Positions 31,812 to 39,704 of a stretch of 64,000 nucleotides of DNA are shown in pieces. Origin of the DNA: Anaerolineales bacterium (lineage in GTDB: Bacteria; Chloroflexota; Anaerolineae; Anaerolineales; JABWBV01). The position numbers and the translations under genes are program-made. The stretch's first letter is position 1, and every line of letters starts with the position of its first letter. The stretch covers positions 62,001 to 126,000 of the forward strand of contig JACKAX010000005.1 of NCBI GenBank assembly GCA_020634875.1. Direction: 5' to 3'. The notes under the pieces were generated by a model that worked only from the letters and a program-made list of their open reading frames with translations, ran no database searches and had not been told where the DNA came from.

Positions 31812-34415
31812 TTATTCATTCACCTGGCACGGCCCGTCGCTGACGGGATCGGGTGCCCAGCAGGGCGCGCCGGTCTCGTTCATCAGGGCTTGCAGGTTTG
31901 CAGCTTCTTCGGCGAGGACGGTTTCGATGTCTTCACCGTTGAGGACGATGCGGTCAAAGGCGTTGCGGAAAATCTGGTTGATTTCACCACCGCGCTCGCC
32001 AAGCCCAACAGGGAGCAGGGCAGGCAGGGCGTCGGCGGAACCGGATTGCGCGGTCACCGCACCCGCTTCAATCGCCACCCCCGCCGGAAGGCCGGAGAAA
32101 TCCACACCACTGACGACAGGGAAGAAACCGAGGGCATTCAGCACCTGTTCTTGTACATCAGGCCGAGTCAGGTATTCGATCACGCTCGATCCCGCGTCGG
32201 GGTTCGGTGCATCGGCGGGGATGCCGAGACCGACGATGACAGGCATAAATCCGCGTCCCGCCGGACCCGCCGGAGCTGGGAAGGCCACGTATCCTTCGGG
32301 GTCGGCATTGAAGGCTTCGATGAGGCGGGCGGTGTGGTCAAACGCCACCCAGACTTCGCCGGAGAGCAAGGGTTCCTGCATGAATTCGTAATTGATCGAT
32401 TCGGGGTTGATGTTCGGCCAGAGACTATCGCGGACCCAGGCCATCATATCGGCAGCTTCGGAGCTCTTGAAGTTCGTCACCATGCCACCGGTGAAGGAGG
32501 GGAAGAGATAGCCTTCGAGGAAGCGGTGGAACAACCCGGCGTGGGGTAGACCACATTTCGGGCCGCCCGTGCCATCCGTCAGGTTTTGGCACCATTGCCC
32601 GAGTTGTTCCCATGTGAGGGCGTTAAGGTCTGCGCCGTCGGGGAGGTAGTCCAATGCCTGGGTGTTGGCGGCCATGATGTAGGTGGCTTGCATCCAGGGG
32701 ACGTAGTAGAGGAAGTCGTTCGTACCGAGCAGACCGGTATCGAGGAAGGCTGTGGCAAATTCACGGTCCGAAGATAGATCGTCCACCACATCAATCAGGT
32801 TCATCATCGCGTCTTCGCGAGCCAGAGGGGGATAGGTGCCGTGCAATGCGCCGATGACATCCACCGTCCCTTCCCCGGATTGCGCGCCCGCGAGGATGAG
32901 GTCAATCAACGGGCCTTCTTCGGAAGCGGTGAAATCGTAGCCGCCGCCCGCGAGGATTTCGCGGAATTTGGCTTGTTCTTCCACGGGGGAGAACTGCGTG
33001 GAGAAAAAGACGGCGTCGCTCATCATCGGTTCGGGGGCCGCGCCCATCGCGTTGACCGGGCACGGGCCATCACTGACGGGATCGGGTGCCCAACAGGGCG
33101 CGCCGGTTTCGTTCATCAGGGCCGCGAGGTTGTTACCCTCATCGTCCAACACGGTGGCGACATCTTCGCCATCGAGAACGACACGGTCAAAGGCGTTGCG
33201 GAAAATCTGGTTGATTTCGCCGCCACGTTCGCCAAGCCCAACGGGGAGTAGGGCAGGGAGCGCGTCGGATGCCCCGGATTGCGCGGTCACCGCGCCCGCT
33301 TCAATGGCAACCCCCGCGGGAAGGCCGGAGAAGTCCACGCCATCCACAACCGGGAAGAAGCCGAGGTCACGGAGGACCGCTTCCTGCACGTCAGGGCGGG
33401 TCAGATATTCGATGATAGCTTTTCCCGCTTCGGGGTCGGGGGCATCGGCGGGGATACCGAGGCCGACAACGACGGGCATAAACCCGCGCCCTGCGGGACC
33501 AGCCGGGGCTGGGAAAGCAACAAATCCGTCGGGGTTGCTATTGAACGCTTCGATTAGGCGGGCGGTGTGGTCAAAGGCGACCCAAACTTCGCCGGAGAGC
33601 AGGGGTTCCTGCATGAATTCGTAGTTGATGGATTCAGGGTTGATGGTCGGCCAGAGCGTGTCGCGGAGCCAGGTCATCATTTCCATAGCATCGGTGGAAC
33701 GGAAGTTGCTGACCATGCCGCCGGTGAAGGAGGGCCAGAGATACCCCTCGAGGAAACGGTGGAACAATCCCGCGTGGGGCAGGCCGCATTTCGGGGAGCC
33801 GGTCGCGTCGAGGATGTTTTGACACCATGAAGCGAGCTGGTCCCAGGTCAGGTTACTGGTGTCCGCGCCGTTGGGGAGATATTGGAGGGCATCTGTGTTG
33901 GCAGCCATAATGTAGGTGGCCTGCATCCAGGGGATGTAGTAGAGGTAGTCATCGGTGCCGAGGAGGCCAGTTTCAAGGAAGGCCGGGGCAAACGACCGGT
34001 CAGCGGCGAGGTCGTCGGCGAGGTCAATCAGATTGGACATGGCGTCCTCGCGGGCCAGGGGGGGATAGGTCCCATGCAGGGCACCGATTACGTCCACAGT
34101 TCCGGCACTGGACTGGGCACCGGCCAGGATCAGGTCAATCAACGGCCCTTCTTCGGATGCGGTGAAATCATATCCACCACCAGCGAGGATGGCGCGGAAT
34201 TTTTCTTGCTCTTCAACAGGTGAAAATTGGGTGGAGAAAAAGACGCCGCTGCCCATCTCTGCCATCACTTCCGTGGGTTCGGCCATTGCTTCGGTGGGCT
34301 GTTCCACGGGAGGTTGGGTGGGGGCGGCGGTGGGCGTTTCGGTTGCGCTACCGCACGCGACCAGAATCATCGCGAGGATGATCATCAATGAGGTAATTGA
34401 GATACGTCGATTCAT
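31812..34415 (-). CDS. Carbohydrate ABC transporter substrate-binding lipoprotein, two fused copies
   Basis: The 867-residue protein is a lipoprotein (signal ending LVAC, Cys21), then a Thr/Pro/Glu linker and two complete solute-binding domains. Copy A is residues 58-455, then a 13-residue linker, and copy B is 469-866. By eye roughly four residues in five are identical. Both end with a conserved ETGAPCWAPDPVSDGPC tail containing two cysteines. Usual family members (COG1653-type cluster B proteins) are 400-450 residues with a single domain. AAGGAG lies 8 bases before the ATG. It precedes the two permeases and follows LacI. Two binding domains on one anchor would raise local ligand capture. 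Substrate is unknown. Confidence 0.88.
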   Translation of the reverse strand: MNRRISITSLMIILAMILVACGSATETPTAAPTQPPVEQPTEAMAEPTEVMAEMGSGVFFSTQFSPVEEQEKFRAILAGGGYDFTASEEGPLIDLILAGAQSSAGTVDVIGALHGTYPPLAREDAMSNLIDLADDLAADRSFAPAFLETGLLGTDDYLYYIPWMQATYIMAANTDALQYLPNGADTSNLTWDQLASWCQNILDATGSPKCGLPHAGLFHRFLEGYLWPSFTGGMVSNFRSTDAMEMMTWLRDTLWPTINPESINYEFMQEPLLSGEVWVAFDHTARLIEAFNSNPDGFVAFPAPAGPAGRGFMPVVVGLGIPADAPDPEAGKAIIEYLTRPDVQEAVLRDLGFFPVVDGVDFSGLPAGVAIEAGAVTAQSGASDALPALLPVGLGERGGEINQIFRNAFDRVVLDGEDVATVLDDEGNNLAALMNETGAPCWAPDPVSDGPCPVNAMGAAPEPMMSDAVFFSTQFSPVEEQAKFREILAGGGYDFTASEEGPLIDLILAGAQSGEGTVDVIGALHGTYPPLAREDAMMNLIDVVDDLSSDREFATAFLDTGLLGTNDFLYYVPWMQATYIMAANTQALDYLPDGADLNALTWEQLGQWCQNLTDGTGGPKCGLPHAGLFHRFLEGYLFPSFTGGMVTNFKSSEAADMMAWVRDSLWPNINPESINYEFMQEPLLSGEVWVAFDHTARLIEAFNADPEGYVAFPAPAGPAGRGFMPVIVGLGIPADAPNPDAGSSVIEYLTRPDVQEQVLNALGFFPVVSGVDFSGLPAGVAIEAGAVTAQSGSADALPALLPVGLGERGGEINQIFRNAFDRIVLNGEDIETVLAEEAANLQALMNETGAPCWAPDPVSDGPCQVNE
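31818..33011 (-). repeat. Copy B of the intragenic 1.19-kb tandem duplication
   Basis: It encodes residues 469-866 of the binding protein. It begins at the VFFSTQFSPVEEQ segment and ends at DGPCQVN. Its offset from copy A is 1233 bases. Divergence is spread along the length, so this is not a fresh duplication or a simple assembly error. Confidence 0.85.
33051..34244 (-). repeat. Copy A of the intragenic 1.19-kb tandem duplication
   Basis: It encodes residues 58-455, beginning at the same VFFSTQFSPVEEQ motif and ending at DGPCPVN. A 39-base linker encoding AMGAAPEPMMSDA separates it from copy B. Confidence 0.85.
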
Positions 34416-34493
34416 TAGGGAGACTCCTTAAAGCAGAATAGAGAACGAAAATTTAGATTAAACAGAAGCGTTATGGTTAGAAAAAAGCACCTC

Positions 34494-34514
34494 CTTTTCT
34501 GGAAAACAGAAAAG
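34494..34514. repeat. Small hairpin in the leader of the duplicated binding protein gene
   Basis: cttttctg (34494-34501) and cagaaaag (34507-34514) make an 8-base stem. On the minus strand it is followed by aggaggtgcttttttc, so it might be an attenuator-like structure between the LacI gene and the binding protein gene. Not certain. Confidence 0.35.
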
Positions 34515-34566
34515 TTAGAACACACATTTTCATCAGGTAGCTGCCCCCCTGCGTGAAATTGGGGAT

Positions 34567-35583
34567 CTATTCTTGCGTGAAACTCGACTGGCGAACCATT
34601 AATTCGGGACGGAGGAGGATTTGTGGCTCTTCCACTGGCTCATGACGAATCAGGTGAATAAGCATGTCACAGACCATCGTTCCGATTTTGTAGATAGGCT
34701 GGTTCACTGTGGTGAGGGGAGGATTGGAATGCTCGGACATTGGGATGTCGTCAAACCCCGTAATGGCAAGGTCTTTGCCGACAACGAGACCGAGTTCCTG
34801 CGCGGCGCGGATTGCGCCAAAAGCCATTAGATCATTACATGAGACAATCGCGGTGGGACGTTCCGCACGAGAAAGGAGGATTTTCGCCTGTTCGTAGCCC
34901 CCGCGTTGGGTAAGATCGCTTGTGACAATGAGCGATTCATCCACTGGGAGACTTGCTTGTGCCATGCCTTCGCGGAATCCATTGACCCGATGGTATGCGA
35001 AAGTCAAATCTTGTGGGGGAGCGAGGCAAGCAATCCGGAGATGACCTAACCCAGTCAGGTGGGCGAGAACAAGCCGCATCCCTAATTCGCTGTCTTCATC
35101 CACGAAGGGGAAAGACAAGCCATCGCGCGTGCGCCCAAAGGCGACGAATGGGAAACCACTTTCAAGCAGGTACGCGATTCGTGAGTCTTGTTGGCGGGTG
35201 CGGAGAAGAATAAATCCATCCACCCGTTTACCCTGAACGATTTCGCGGTAACTCTGCATTTCTTCATTTCCCGGCGGACGGGTAGAAACGAGCAGATCAT
35301 AGCCAAAAGAGGCGGCTTTGTTTCCAATACCTGCTAAAAATTCGCTAAAAAAGGGGTCGGAAAAACGCGGGCCAAAGGTAGGGATGATAAAACCGAGGGT
35401 GTCAGTGCGTTGTTTTTGAAGGCGCTGGGCAACGATGTTGGGTGTAAATCCCATTTCTTCGGCAGCCTGCCGAACGAGGGCTTTTGTTTTGGGGCTAACA
35501 TCGTCGTAATCATCGAGGGCGCGCGAGACAGTAGTAATTGATTTTCCTACTTTATCGGCGATGTCTTTGAGGGTAACGGTCAA
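34567..35583 (-). CDS. LacI-family transcriptional regulator of the glycoside operon
   Basis: The 338-residue protein begins with the LacI helix-turn-helix (TLKDIADKVGKSITTVSRAL) and continues as a periplasmic-binding-protein-like sugar sensor. AIVSCNDLMAFGAIRAAQEL and ITGFDDIPMSEHSNPPLTTV are family signatures. No ATG lies in the right place. A TTG at 35581-35583 starts the conserved domain directly, with GGAG 7 bases upstream. The longer frame to 35709 would pass through the promoter, two operators and the terminator, so it is rejected. Two palindromic operators just upstream point to autorepression. Downstream genes are transporter, glycosyltransferase and phosphorylase, all likely under its control. 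Confidence 0.9.
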   Translation of the reverse strand: MTVTLKDIADKVGKSITTVSRALDDYDDVSPKTKALVRQAAEEMGFTPNIVAQRLQKQRTDTLGFIIPTFGPRFSDPFFSEFLAGIGNKAASFGYDLLVSTRPPGNEEMQSYREIVQGKRVDGFILLRTRQQDSRIAYLLESGFPFVAFGRTRDGLSFPFVDEDSELGMRLVLAHLTGLGHLRIACLAPPQDLTFAYHRVNGFREGMAQASLPVDESLIVTSDLTQRGGYEQAKILLSRAERPTAIVSCNDLMAFGAIRAAQELGLVVGKDLAITGFDDIPMSEHSNPPLTTVNQPIYKIGTMVCDMLIHLIRHEPVEEPQILLRPELMVRQSSFTQE

Positions 35584-35610
35584 ACCAGGACTCCATGAAG
35601 GACACAATTT

Positions 35611-35624
35611 CCAAAACGTTTTGG
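35611..35624. promoter_or_regulatory. LacI operator O2
   Basis: The perfect 14-base palindrome CCAAAACGTTTTGG has the central CG typical of LacI-family sites. It lies just downstream of the -10 hexamer, covering the expected transcription start of the LacI gene. An identical site lies 30 bases away, centre to centre, close to three helical turns. Confidence 0.85.
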
Positions 35625-35632
35625 GTGAATTC

Positions 35633-35661
35633 AGTATAAACCAAAACGTTTTGGAAAGCAA
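35633..35661 (-). promoter_or_regulatory. Predicted sigma-70-type promoter of the LacI operon
   Basis: On the minus strand TTGCTT (35656-35661), a 17-base spacer, and TATACT (35633-35638). The -10 is a 5/6 match to consensus and the -35 is weak. Operator O1 fills the spacer and O2 lies just after the -10, so a bound repressor would block polymerase directly. Confidence 0.65.
35641..35654. promoter_or_regulatory. LacI operator O1
   Basis: A second exact copy of CCAAAACGTTTTGG, placed between the -35 and -10 hexamers. No other copy was noticed in the intergenic regions of the operon. Confidence 0.85.
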
Positions 35662-35676
35662 CATCCATCTGCCACA

Positions 35677-35722
35677 AAATAAAAGATGGGTGGGCGTTTT
35701 TACGCCCACCCATCTTTTATTT
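35677..35722. terminator. Bidirectional terminator between the DsbA-like and LacI genes
   Basis: A 21-base arm (35677-35697, aaataaaagatgggtgggcg and one more base) pairs exactly with 35702-35722 around tttt. A/T-rich tails on both sides allow termination in either direction. It insulates the LacI promoter from the DsbA-like gene, which ends 15 bases upstream on the same strand. Confidence 0.9.
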
Positions 35723-35736
35723 CAGACTACTTAATA

Positions 35737-36627
35737 TCAGGGGAGTAATGAGTCAATCGTCTGTTGGAAAACCTCAAAAGGCTGTGCACCAACAATCCCT
35801 TGTCCGTTTAACACAAAGGTTGGGGTACTTTGAACACCTAGTGAACGTGCCCAGGCGGTTTCCTGTTGGACGAGTTGGGTGTATTTCCCAGTATCCAAAC
35901 AATCATTGAACGCCTGAGCATCCAATCCCAATTCGACGGCAAAAGCTTTTAGGTTATCTTTGACAAAGGCACCTTTGTTTTCGCCATTTTGATGAGTGAA
36001 AAGATAGTCATGATATTCCCAAAAAGCATTCTGATCCGCCGCACACTCGCTGGCTTCAGCCGCCCATTGGGATTCGTCCCCTAAAAAGTTGAAATGTACA
36101 TAGCCGACACGCACCTGCCCGGAGGCAACATATTGTTCTTCGATCTGACGACCCGCGCCAGTGGCAAAACGCCCGCAGAACGGTCACTGAAAGTCGCTGA
36201 ACTCGATCAGCGTGACAGGGGCGTTTTCATTACCTTCAAAATGGCGGGTCTGAGAAATGACCAAGTCCATAAGCTGTTGCTGTTGTTCAGCCTGAGCCTG
36301 CGAAGATTGGGTGGGCGCAGCTTGATTCTGAGCGGCTGGGACTTCGGCAGTCGGAGCGATTTCAGCAGAAGGCGTTTCCGTGACAGGTAAGAGAGGTGTG
36401 TCAAAAAGTGGACGGGCATAAAAACCGGCTGCCAATCCCAAAACTAACATGAGCACCCCAATAACCGGAGTCGCCCAAGACTGAATATGAATGGTCAGGG
36501 CTGGGGCAGAAGCCGGGGATTTCCGGGTATGCGTTTTTTTCCCTTCTTCGACTGGCAAGGAGGTGATATTCGGAATGTCACCGCCATCATCCATTTCGGG
36601 AGCAGGTTCAACAGGTAGGTCATCCAT
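35737..36627 (-). CDS. DsbA-like thioredoxin-fold protein with in-frame UGA at the catalytic Cys: candidate selenoprotein
   Basis: Two open frames (36184-36627 and the frame ending at 35737) are in phase and separated only by the TGA at 36184-36186. Read through, they give 296 residues: an acidic cytoplasmic start, one helix (about 53-71), a Pro/Gln-rich linker, and a complete DsbA-like domain from about 120. The UGA falls exactly at residue 148 in EFSDFQ-U-PFCGRF, where relatives have the first Cys of CPFC. Cys151 is kept, as are the cis-Pro loop in QSTPTFVLNG and the whole C-terminal half. The following base is C, a weak context for termination. Start: GGAGG seven bases upstream. Alternatives are a recent nonsense mutation or a sequence error. 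Confidence 0.75.
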
Positions 36628-36686
36628 TACAGAACCTCCACTTGCTCGTTCGTGAGAGCATTAATGAGTTGAAAATTATTAGTCAT
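36627..36686 (-). CDS. Possible 19-residue leader peptide
   Basis: A short frame, MTNNFQLINALTNEQVEVL, whose stop overlaps the start of the DsbA-like gene as TAATG. Its own ribosome site (AGGAG, 12 bases away) is rather distant. It might couple translation to the next gene or be the remnant of a longer gene. The larger 96-codon frame to 36917 is not supported. Low confidence. Confidence 0.25.
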   Translation of the reverse strand: MTNNFQLINALTNEQVEVL

Positions 36687-37124
36687 TGATTTCTTACACT
36701 CCTCGTAAGGTAGATAACAAAGAGGGATAAAACTACGCAGAACATGCGCGCCACCCCTTGCTTGAGGAGCGTATCCTACCAGTATCTTGGCAAATTGCGG
36801 CAAAATTCGTTCCTTAAAGTCGAAAATTGGTGACGCTGGCTTGGCTTTTCGGCTTGGACCCGGAAAACAAACATTGAAGCGGATCTTTTTACCCACACTT
36901 TCTACAAAATCCCTCATAAACCCTCATGTTTAGGAGGGGTCTTTTTTTTATACTATGAGCATCAATAAATATTTTTGTGTTTATTCAGTACACCGTAAAG
37001 AAATTTCTTATACATTTGCAAACCTATCATATTCCAAAAAACTTCCTTTACGAAGCATCCTGCTAGAAACTAAAAAAGTTCGAAAAATATTGGGTACTCG
37101 CAAGATACCTGAGGAACATTACCG
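36687..37124. other. 438-base intergenic region between the DsbA-like gene and the CheY-like gene
   Basis: The region is A+T-rich and holds divergent promoters by position. At about 36918-36950 a modest hairpin (accctc ... gaggggt) with a following T-run could stop plus-strand transcripts. No conserved gene was recognised. The right end contains the CheY-like ribosome site GAGGA about 9 bases before its ATG. Confidence 0.5.
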
Positions 37125-37508
37125 ATGAAAAACATTCTAATTGTTGAAGATAATCCAAGCGTTGCAGACACTTTAGTGCGCGCACTCAAGCGAGAATATC
37201 CTGAAGTCAATGTGGTAGCTTCCCGCACCGGAGAAACCGGTCTTAAGCTGATGAACGCCACCACTTTTGATTTATTGATCACGGACTGGCAATTACCTGG
37301 TATTTCCGGCTTGCAATTGATCATGAAGGTTCGCCCGCTCTTCCCTAATATGAAAGTGATCTTCATCACAGCCTACCCTTCGGAACAATTGGCCGAACGT
37401 GTTGTGGAAATTGCTGACCTTTATTTACCCAAACCTTTCCGCACTTCTGTTTTGCTTGAATATATCGCGGCCATATTTGCCGAAGAACCCGCTTACTCCC
37501 TGGCTTAA
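37125..37508 (+). CDS. Single-domain CheY-like response regulator
   Basis: The 127 residues are a stand-alone receiver domain: acidic pair Glu8-Asp9, phosphoacceptor Asp54 in LLITDWQLPGI, Thr in VIFITAYPSEQ and Lys in YLPKPFRTSVLLEYI. There is no output domain, so it must act by protein contact or phosphotransfer. No kinase is adjacent. The chemoreceptor and CheW genes at 40.8-43.5 kb are the nearest signalling genes. The Pro after Lys in LPKPF is typical of receivers that work with hybrid kinases. The frame starts at the first ATG, preceded by GAGGA. Confidence 0.88.
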   Translation: MKNILIVEDNPSVADTLVRALKREYPEVNVVASRTGETGLKLMNATTFDLLITDWQLPGISGLQLIMKVRPLFPNMKVIFITAYPSEQLAERVVEIADLYLPKPFRTSVLLEYIAAIFAEEPAYSLA

Positions 37509-37613
37509 ATTGTCTCCCGTTGTTTTTGAGCGGTATTCCTGTCAAACAGGGGACCGTTGGAGGATAAAACAAGGCCCTAGGAAAGTTTAGCTCATCTGTG
37601 ATAAGTGTGCAAA

Positions 37614-37650
37614 CCCGGTGACAGTCACATCGGAAGTGACTATCACCGGG
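37614..37650. repeat. GTGACTGTCACC-type hairpin
   Basis: cccggtgacagtcac (37614-37628) pairs with gtgactatcaccggg (37636-37650), 14 of 15, around a 7-base loop. It lies in the 3' region of the CheY-like gene and has no T-run. Similar GTGAC hairpins are common intergenic elements. Confidence 0.65.
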
Positions 37651-37726
37651 ACAGAGTCAACACATAAGCCTAAAGTTTTAGTTTGTAGTGGGGGTTTCAG
37701 CCTCGAAATCCGGTACTGAAGTGCCT

Positions 37727-37770
37727 GCCTCGAAGAGAATATTTCATCTTCTGAGGCTTATTTTTTTTTC
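37727..37770 (+). terminator. Terminator facing the CheY-like gene
   Basis: gcctcgaaga (37727-37736) pairs with tcttctgaggc (37747-37757) with one bulge, followed by a run of nine Ts from 37762. Plus-strand transcripts would end here, just at the stop of the convergent secreted-protein gene. Confidence 0.65.
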
Positions 37771-39092
37771 GCCCAAATGCTCATATCCCTAACATGCCAG
37801 TAACTCGCCCACCCGTTGGAACCCCGAAAACGCACGCTGGAAGTGCCAACAGGAATAGGCATCCAGTAGGATTGAAACGTTCCCGAATCAAAAGACTGGT
37901 TGACGACTTGTAATTGGGCTGATTGCCAGGTGACGCCATTGTTAAAACTTACTTCGAGGTTTGTACCGATGCCTGTAAAACGCAGATACGCATTGGCTGG
38001 GGCGGCTGATTCAAAGGTTACTTTGTTGGATGACGATGTTTGATCAACATACCGTTGGGTGGCGTGAATGAGGGTAAAGCTTTTTTCAGGATAGATGGAA
38101 ACATTATCCCAATGCCAGGTATCTGGCGTACAGGTTGCCGGGCAGTCTTTTAACGGATTATAAGAATGGTGTCCTAATTGGAGAACTGCCTGATTCCAAT
38201 CCAGGGGAGGATTGATTTCTGTATCAATCCACCAAAAATTGTAGTCTGGCATCCCAAATTGCAGATGATTTTTGGAAATGCGTAATTCAAACAAATCCCG
38301 GCGGGTCGCACTTGGTTCGAGAAAGGTGTCATAACTTATCCAGGAAAGACTGTCTAATTCTTCTACAGCAAAATTGCGAATGACCGTTCCATTGAAAGAG
38401 GAGATAGGGCCAAAAAGGGTAACATGTACCCCTCGTCTGGGTTCTCCGCTCAGGTCAGGCAACCAATTTTCCAATGCAAGTTGCAGGTTATCTTCAAAAG
38501 GTGTTAATCGGATGTCAAACCAATCTCGAAACGAAGTCCGCAACGTGGATACATTGAACCGCACCACCGCTTCCTGCCCAGAAAAATCCACTAAATGATT
38601 AGGCGTCATATAAATGACGCCATAGCCACCATCATTGATAGCCGTCATCACATGGTTTTTACAGTTAAACACGGCATCATCATAAGTAGAAATCAAATGC
38701 GTCGCCATAGGTGGTTCACATCCCGTGCCATGCATAGCATCCATCTCATTGTAAGTATAAAACTTCGACACATCTCGCGAATGGACGGTGATATCCCAAG
38801 CTTCTGAATTCCAGGGAGTGGGGGCATCAGGGTTGCCATCGAACGTTTCAATAAACCCTGCTCCGTAACGAACGAATGGCAAAAACGTGGTAAAGGGGAA
38901 ACCATCAAGCGGGAACAATGTGTTTTGCGAAACATCTGCCGAGCAGACGTCTGTAGGCGCAACTTCTTGCAGAGAAACCCCTTGCGAGGGAGATATTTGT
39001 GCATAACTATTTGAGACCAGATAGCCACCTAACAAACCAAATAAAAAGAGGATGCTGAAGATAATGGGGAGAAACTTTCGTGAAATATTCAT
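37758..39092 (-). CDS. Secreted hypothetical protein with two beta-sandwich-like regions
   Basis: The 444-residue product (from the ATG at 39092) has a signal peptide, MNISRKFLPIIFSILFLFGL with cleavage near SYAQI. I do not recognise the family. Residues 60-330 are Trp/Asp-rich, with cysteines and motifs like FIETFDGNPDAPTPWNSEAW that resemble choice-of-anchor or LamG-type carbohydrate-binding folds. Residues 340-444 look like a second beta-sandwich. It contains FTTFLPFVRYG soon after the signal peptide, a variant of the YLPxV motif seen in other secreted proteins here. An ATG at 39113 is also possible. Neighbours do not indicate a role. Confidence 0.55.
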   Translation of the reverse strand: MNISRKFLPIIFSILFLFGLLGGYLVSNSYAQISPSQGVSLQEVAPTDVCSADVSQNTLFPLDGFPFTTFLPFVRYGAGFIETFDGNPDAPTPWNSEAWDITVHSRDVSKFYTYNEMDAMHGTGCEPPMATHLISTYDDAVFNCKNHVMTAINDGGYGVIYMTPNHLVDFSGQEAVVRFNVSTLRTSFRDWFDIRLTPFEDNLQLALENWLPDLSGEPRRGVHVTLFGPISSFNGTVIRNFAVEELDSLSWISYDTFLEPSATRRDLFELRISKNHLQFGMPDYNFWWIDTEINPPLDWNQAVLQLGHHSYNPLKDCPATCTPDTWHWDNVSIYPEKSFTLIHATQRYVDQTSSSNKVTFESAAPANAYLRFTGIGTNLEVSFNNGVTWQSAQLQVVNQSFDSGTFQSYWMPIPVGTSSVRFRGSNGWASYWHVRDMSIWAKKK

Positions 39093-39113
39093 ATTCTTGT
39101 GTGTAATCATCAA

Positions 39114-39704
39114 GTGATCTAGAAGGAATTCATTTGGAGTTTTTTTAGTTTACAAACCCGGAAAACCCAACAATACAGTGTACGGAGTTCCACGAGTTTT
39201 GCGCGGGAAAAAATAAAGTGGAGGACAAGGGAATTTCGCTTCACTTTGTAGGTTTTATTCCAAATCCGTTTCACATATTCAAGGGTCATATCTAAGCTAA
39301 AGAAATACCCTCCATCTCCGCCGGGCATTATACCCACGCCCCTAGGCAGAACGGTATTCATCTATGGGGTTGAAGTGGAGAAAAAACCTACTTCATAAGT
39401 ACCAGGTGTACGCTTGATATTTCATCCTATCCCCCTCAGTCCGAATCGTCTTCAACTACCTGGATATCTGTGTATATCCGTGAACTAAATCTGGACAACG
39501 ATTACCACGCGGTTGTCCAGCCCCAGATAGAACTTGGAAATCCATAGATTCCGCTTTTTCAAACGGGTCAGGATGATTTTTCGAATTCTACGAATCTATC
39601 AAAACCCCTTCGTTTCGGAATTAAACCTTCGTGTCTTGGTAGCCGCGTGTTAAAATGAGCGTATCAATTTACTATTGAGTTAACGCCGCCGCCCTAAATT
39701 CCTC
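39114..39704. other. 591-base region without a supported gene
   Basis: An 80-codon minus-strand frame (39119-39361) has no recognised motif and no ribosome site, so it is not called. At 39491-39520 is a 9-base inverted repeat (ctggacaac / gttgtccag). The phrases atctgtgtatatccgtga (near 39466) and ccttcgtgtcttgg (near 39629) resemble short degenerate intergenic repeats. The NERD gene promoter must lie in the right part. Confidence 0.5.

Noticed and set aside
31812..34415. Assembly artefact as the cause of the duplicated binding protein
   Set aside because: The copies differ at many positions along their length and the frame is kept through a distinct linker, so a collapse or false join is unlikely.
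36184..36627. Reading the N-terminal half of the DsbA-like gene as a separate short gene
   Set aside because: The frame continues in phase after the UGA with a full conserved domain and no ribosome site before the second half, so one gene is the better call.
36627..36917. 96-codon minus-strand frame before the DsbA-like gene
   Set aside because: No recognisable domain or good ribosome site. Only the last 19 codons have a possible start with overlap, recorded as low confidence.
39119..39361. 80-codon minus-strand frame
   Set aside because: No motif, no ribosome site, and unusual amino-acid composition; it looks like chance.
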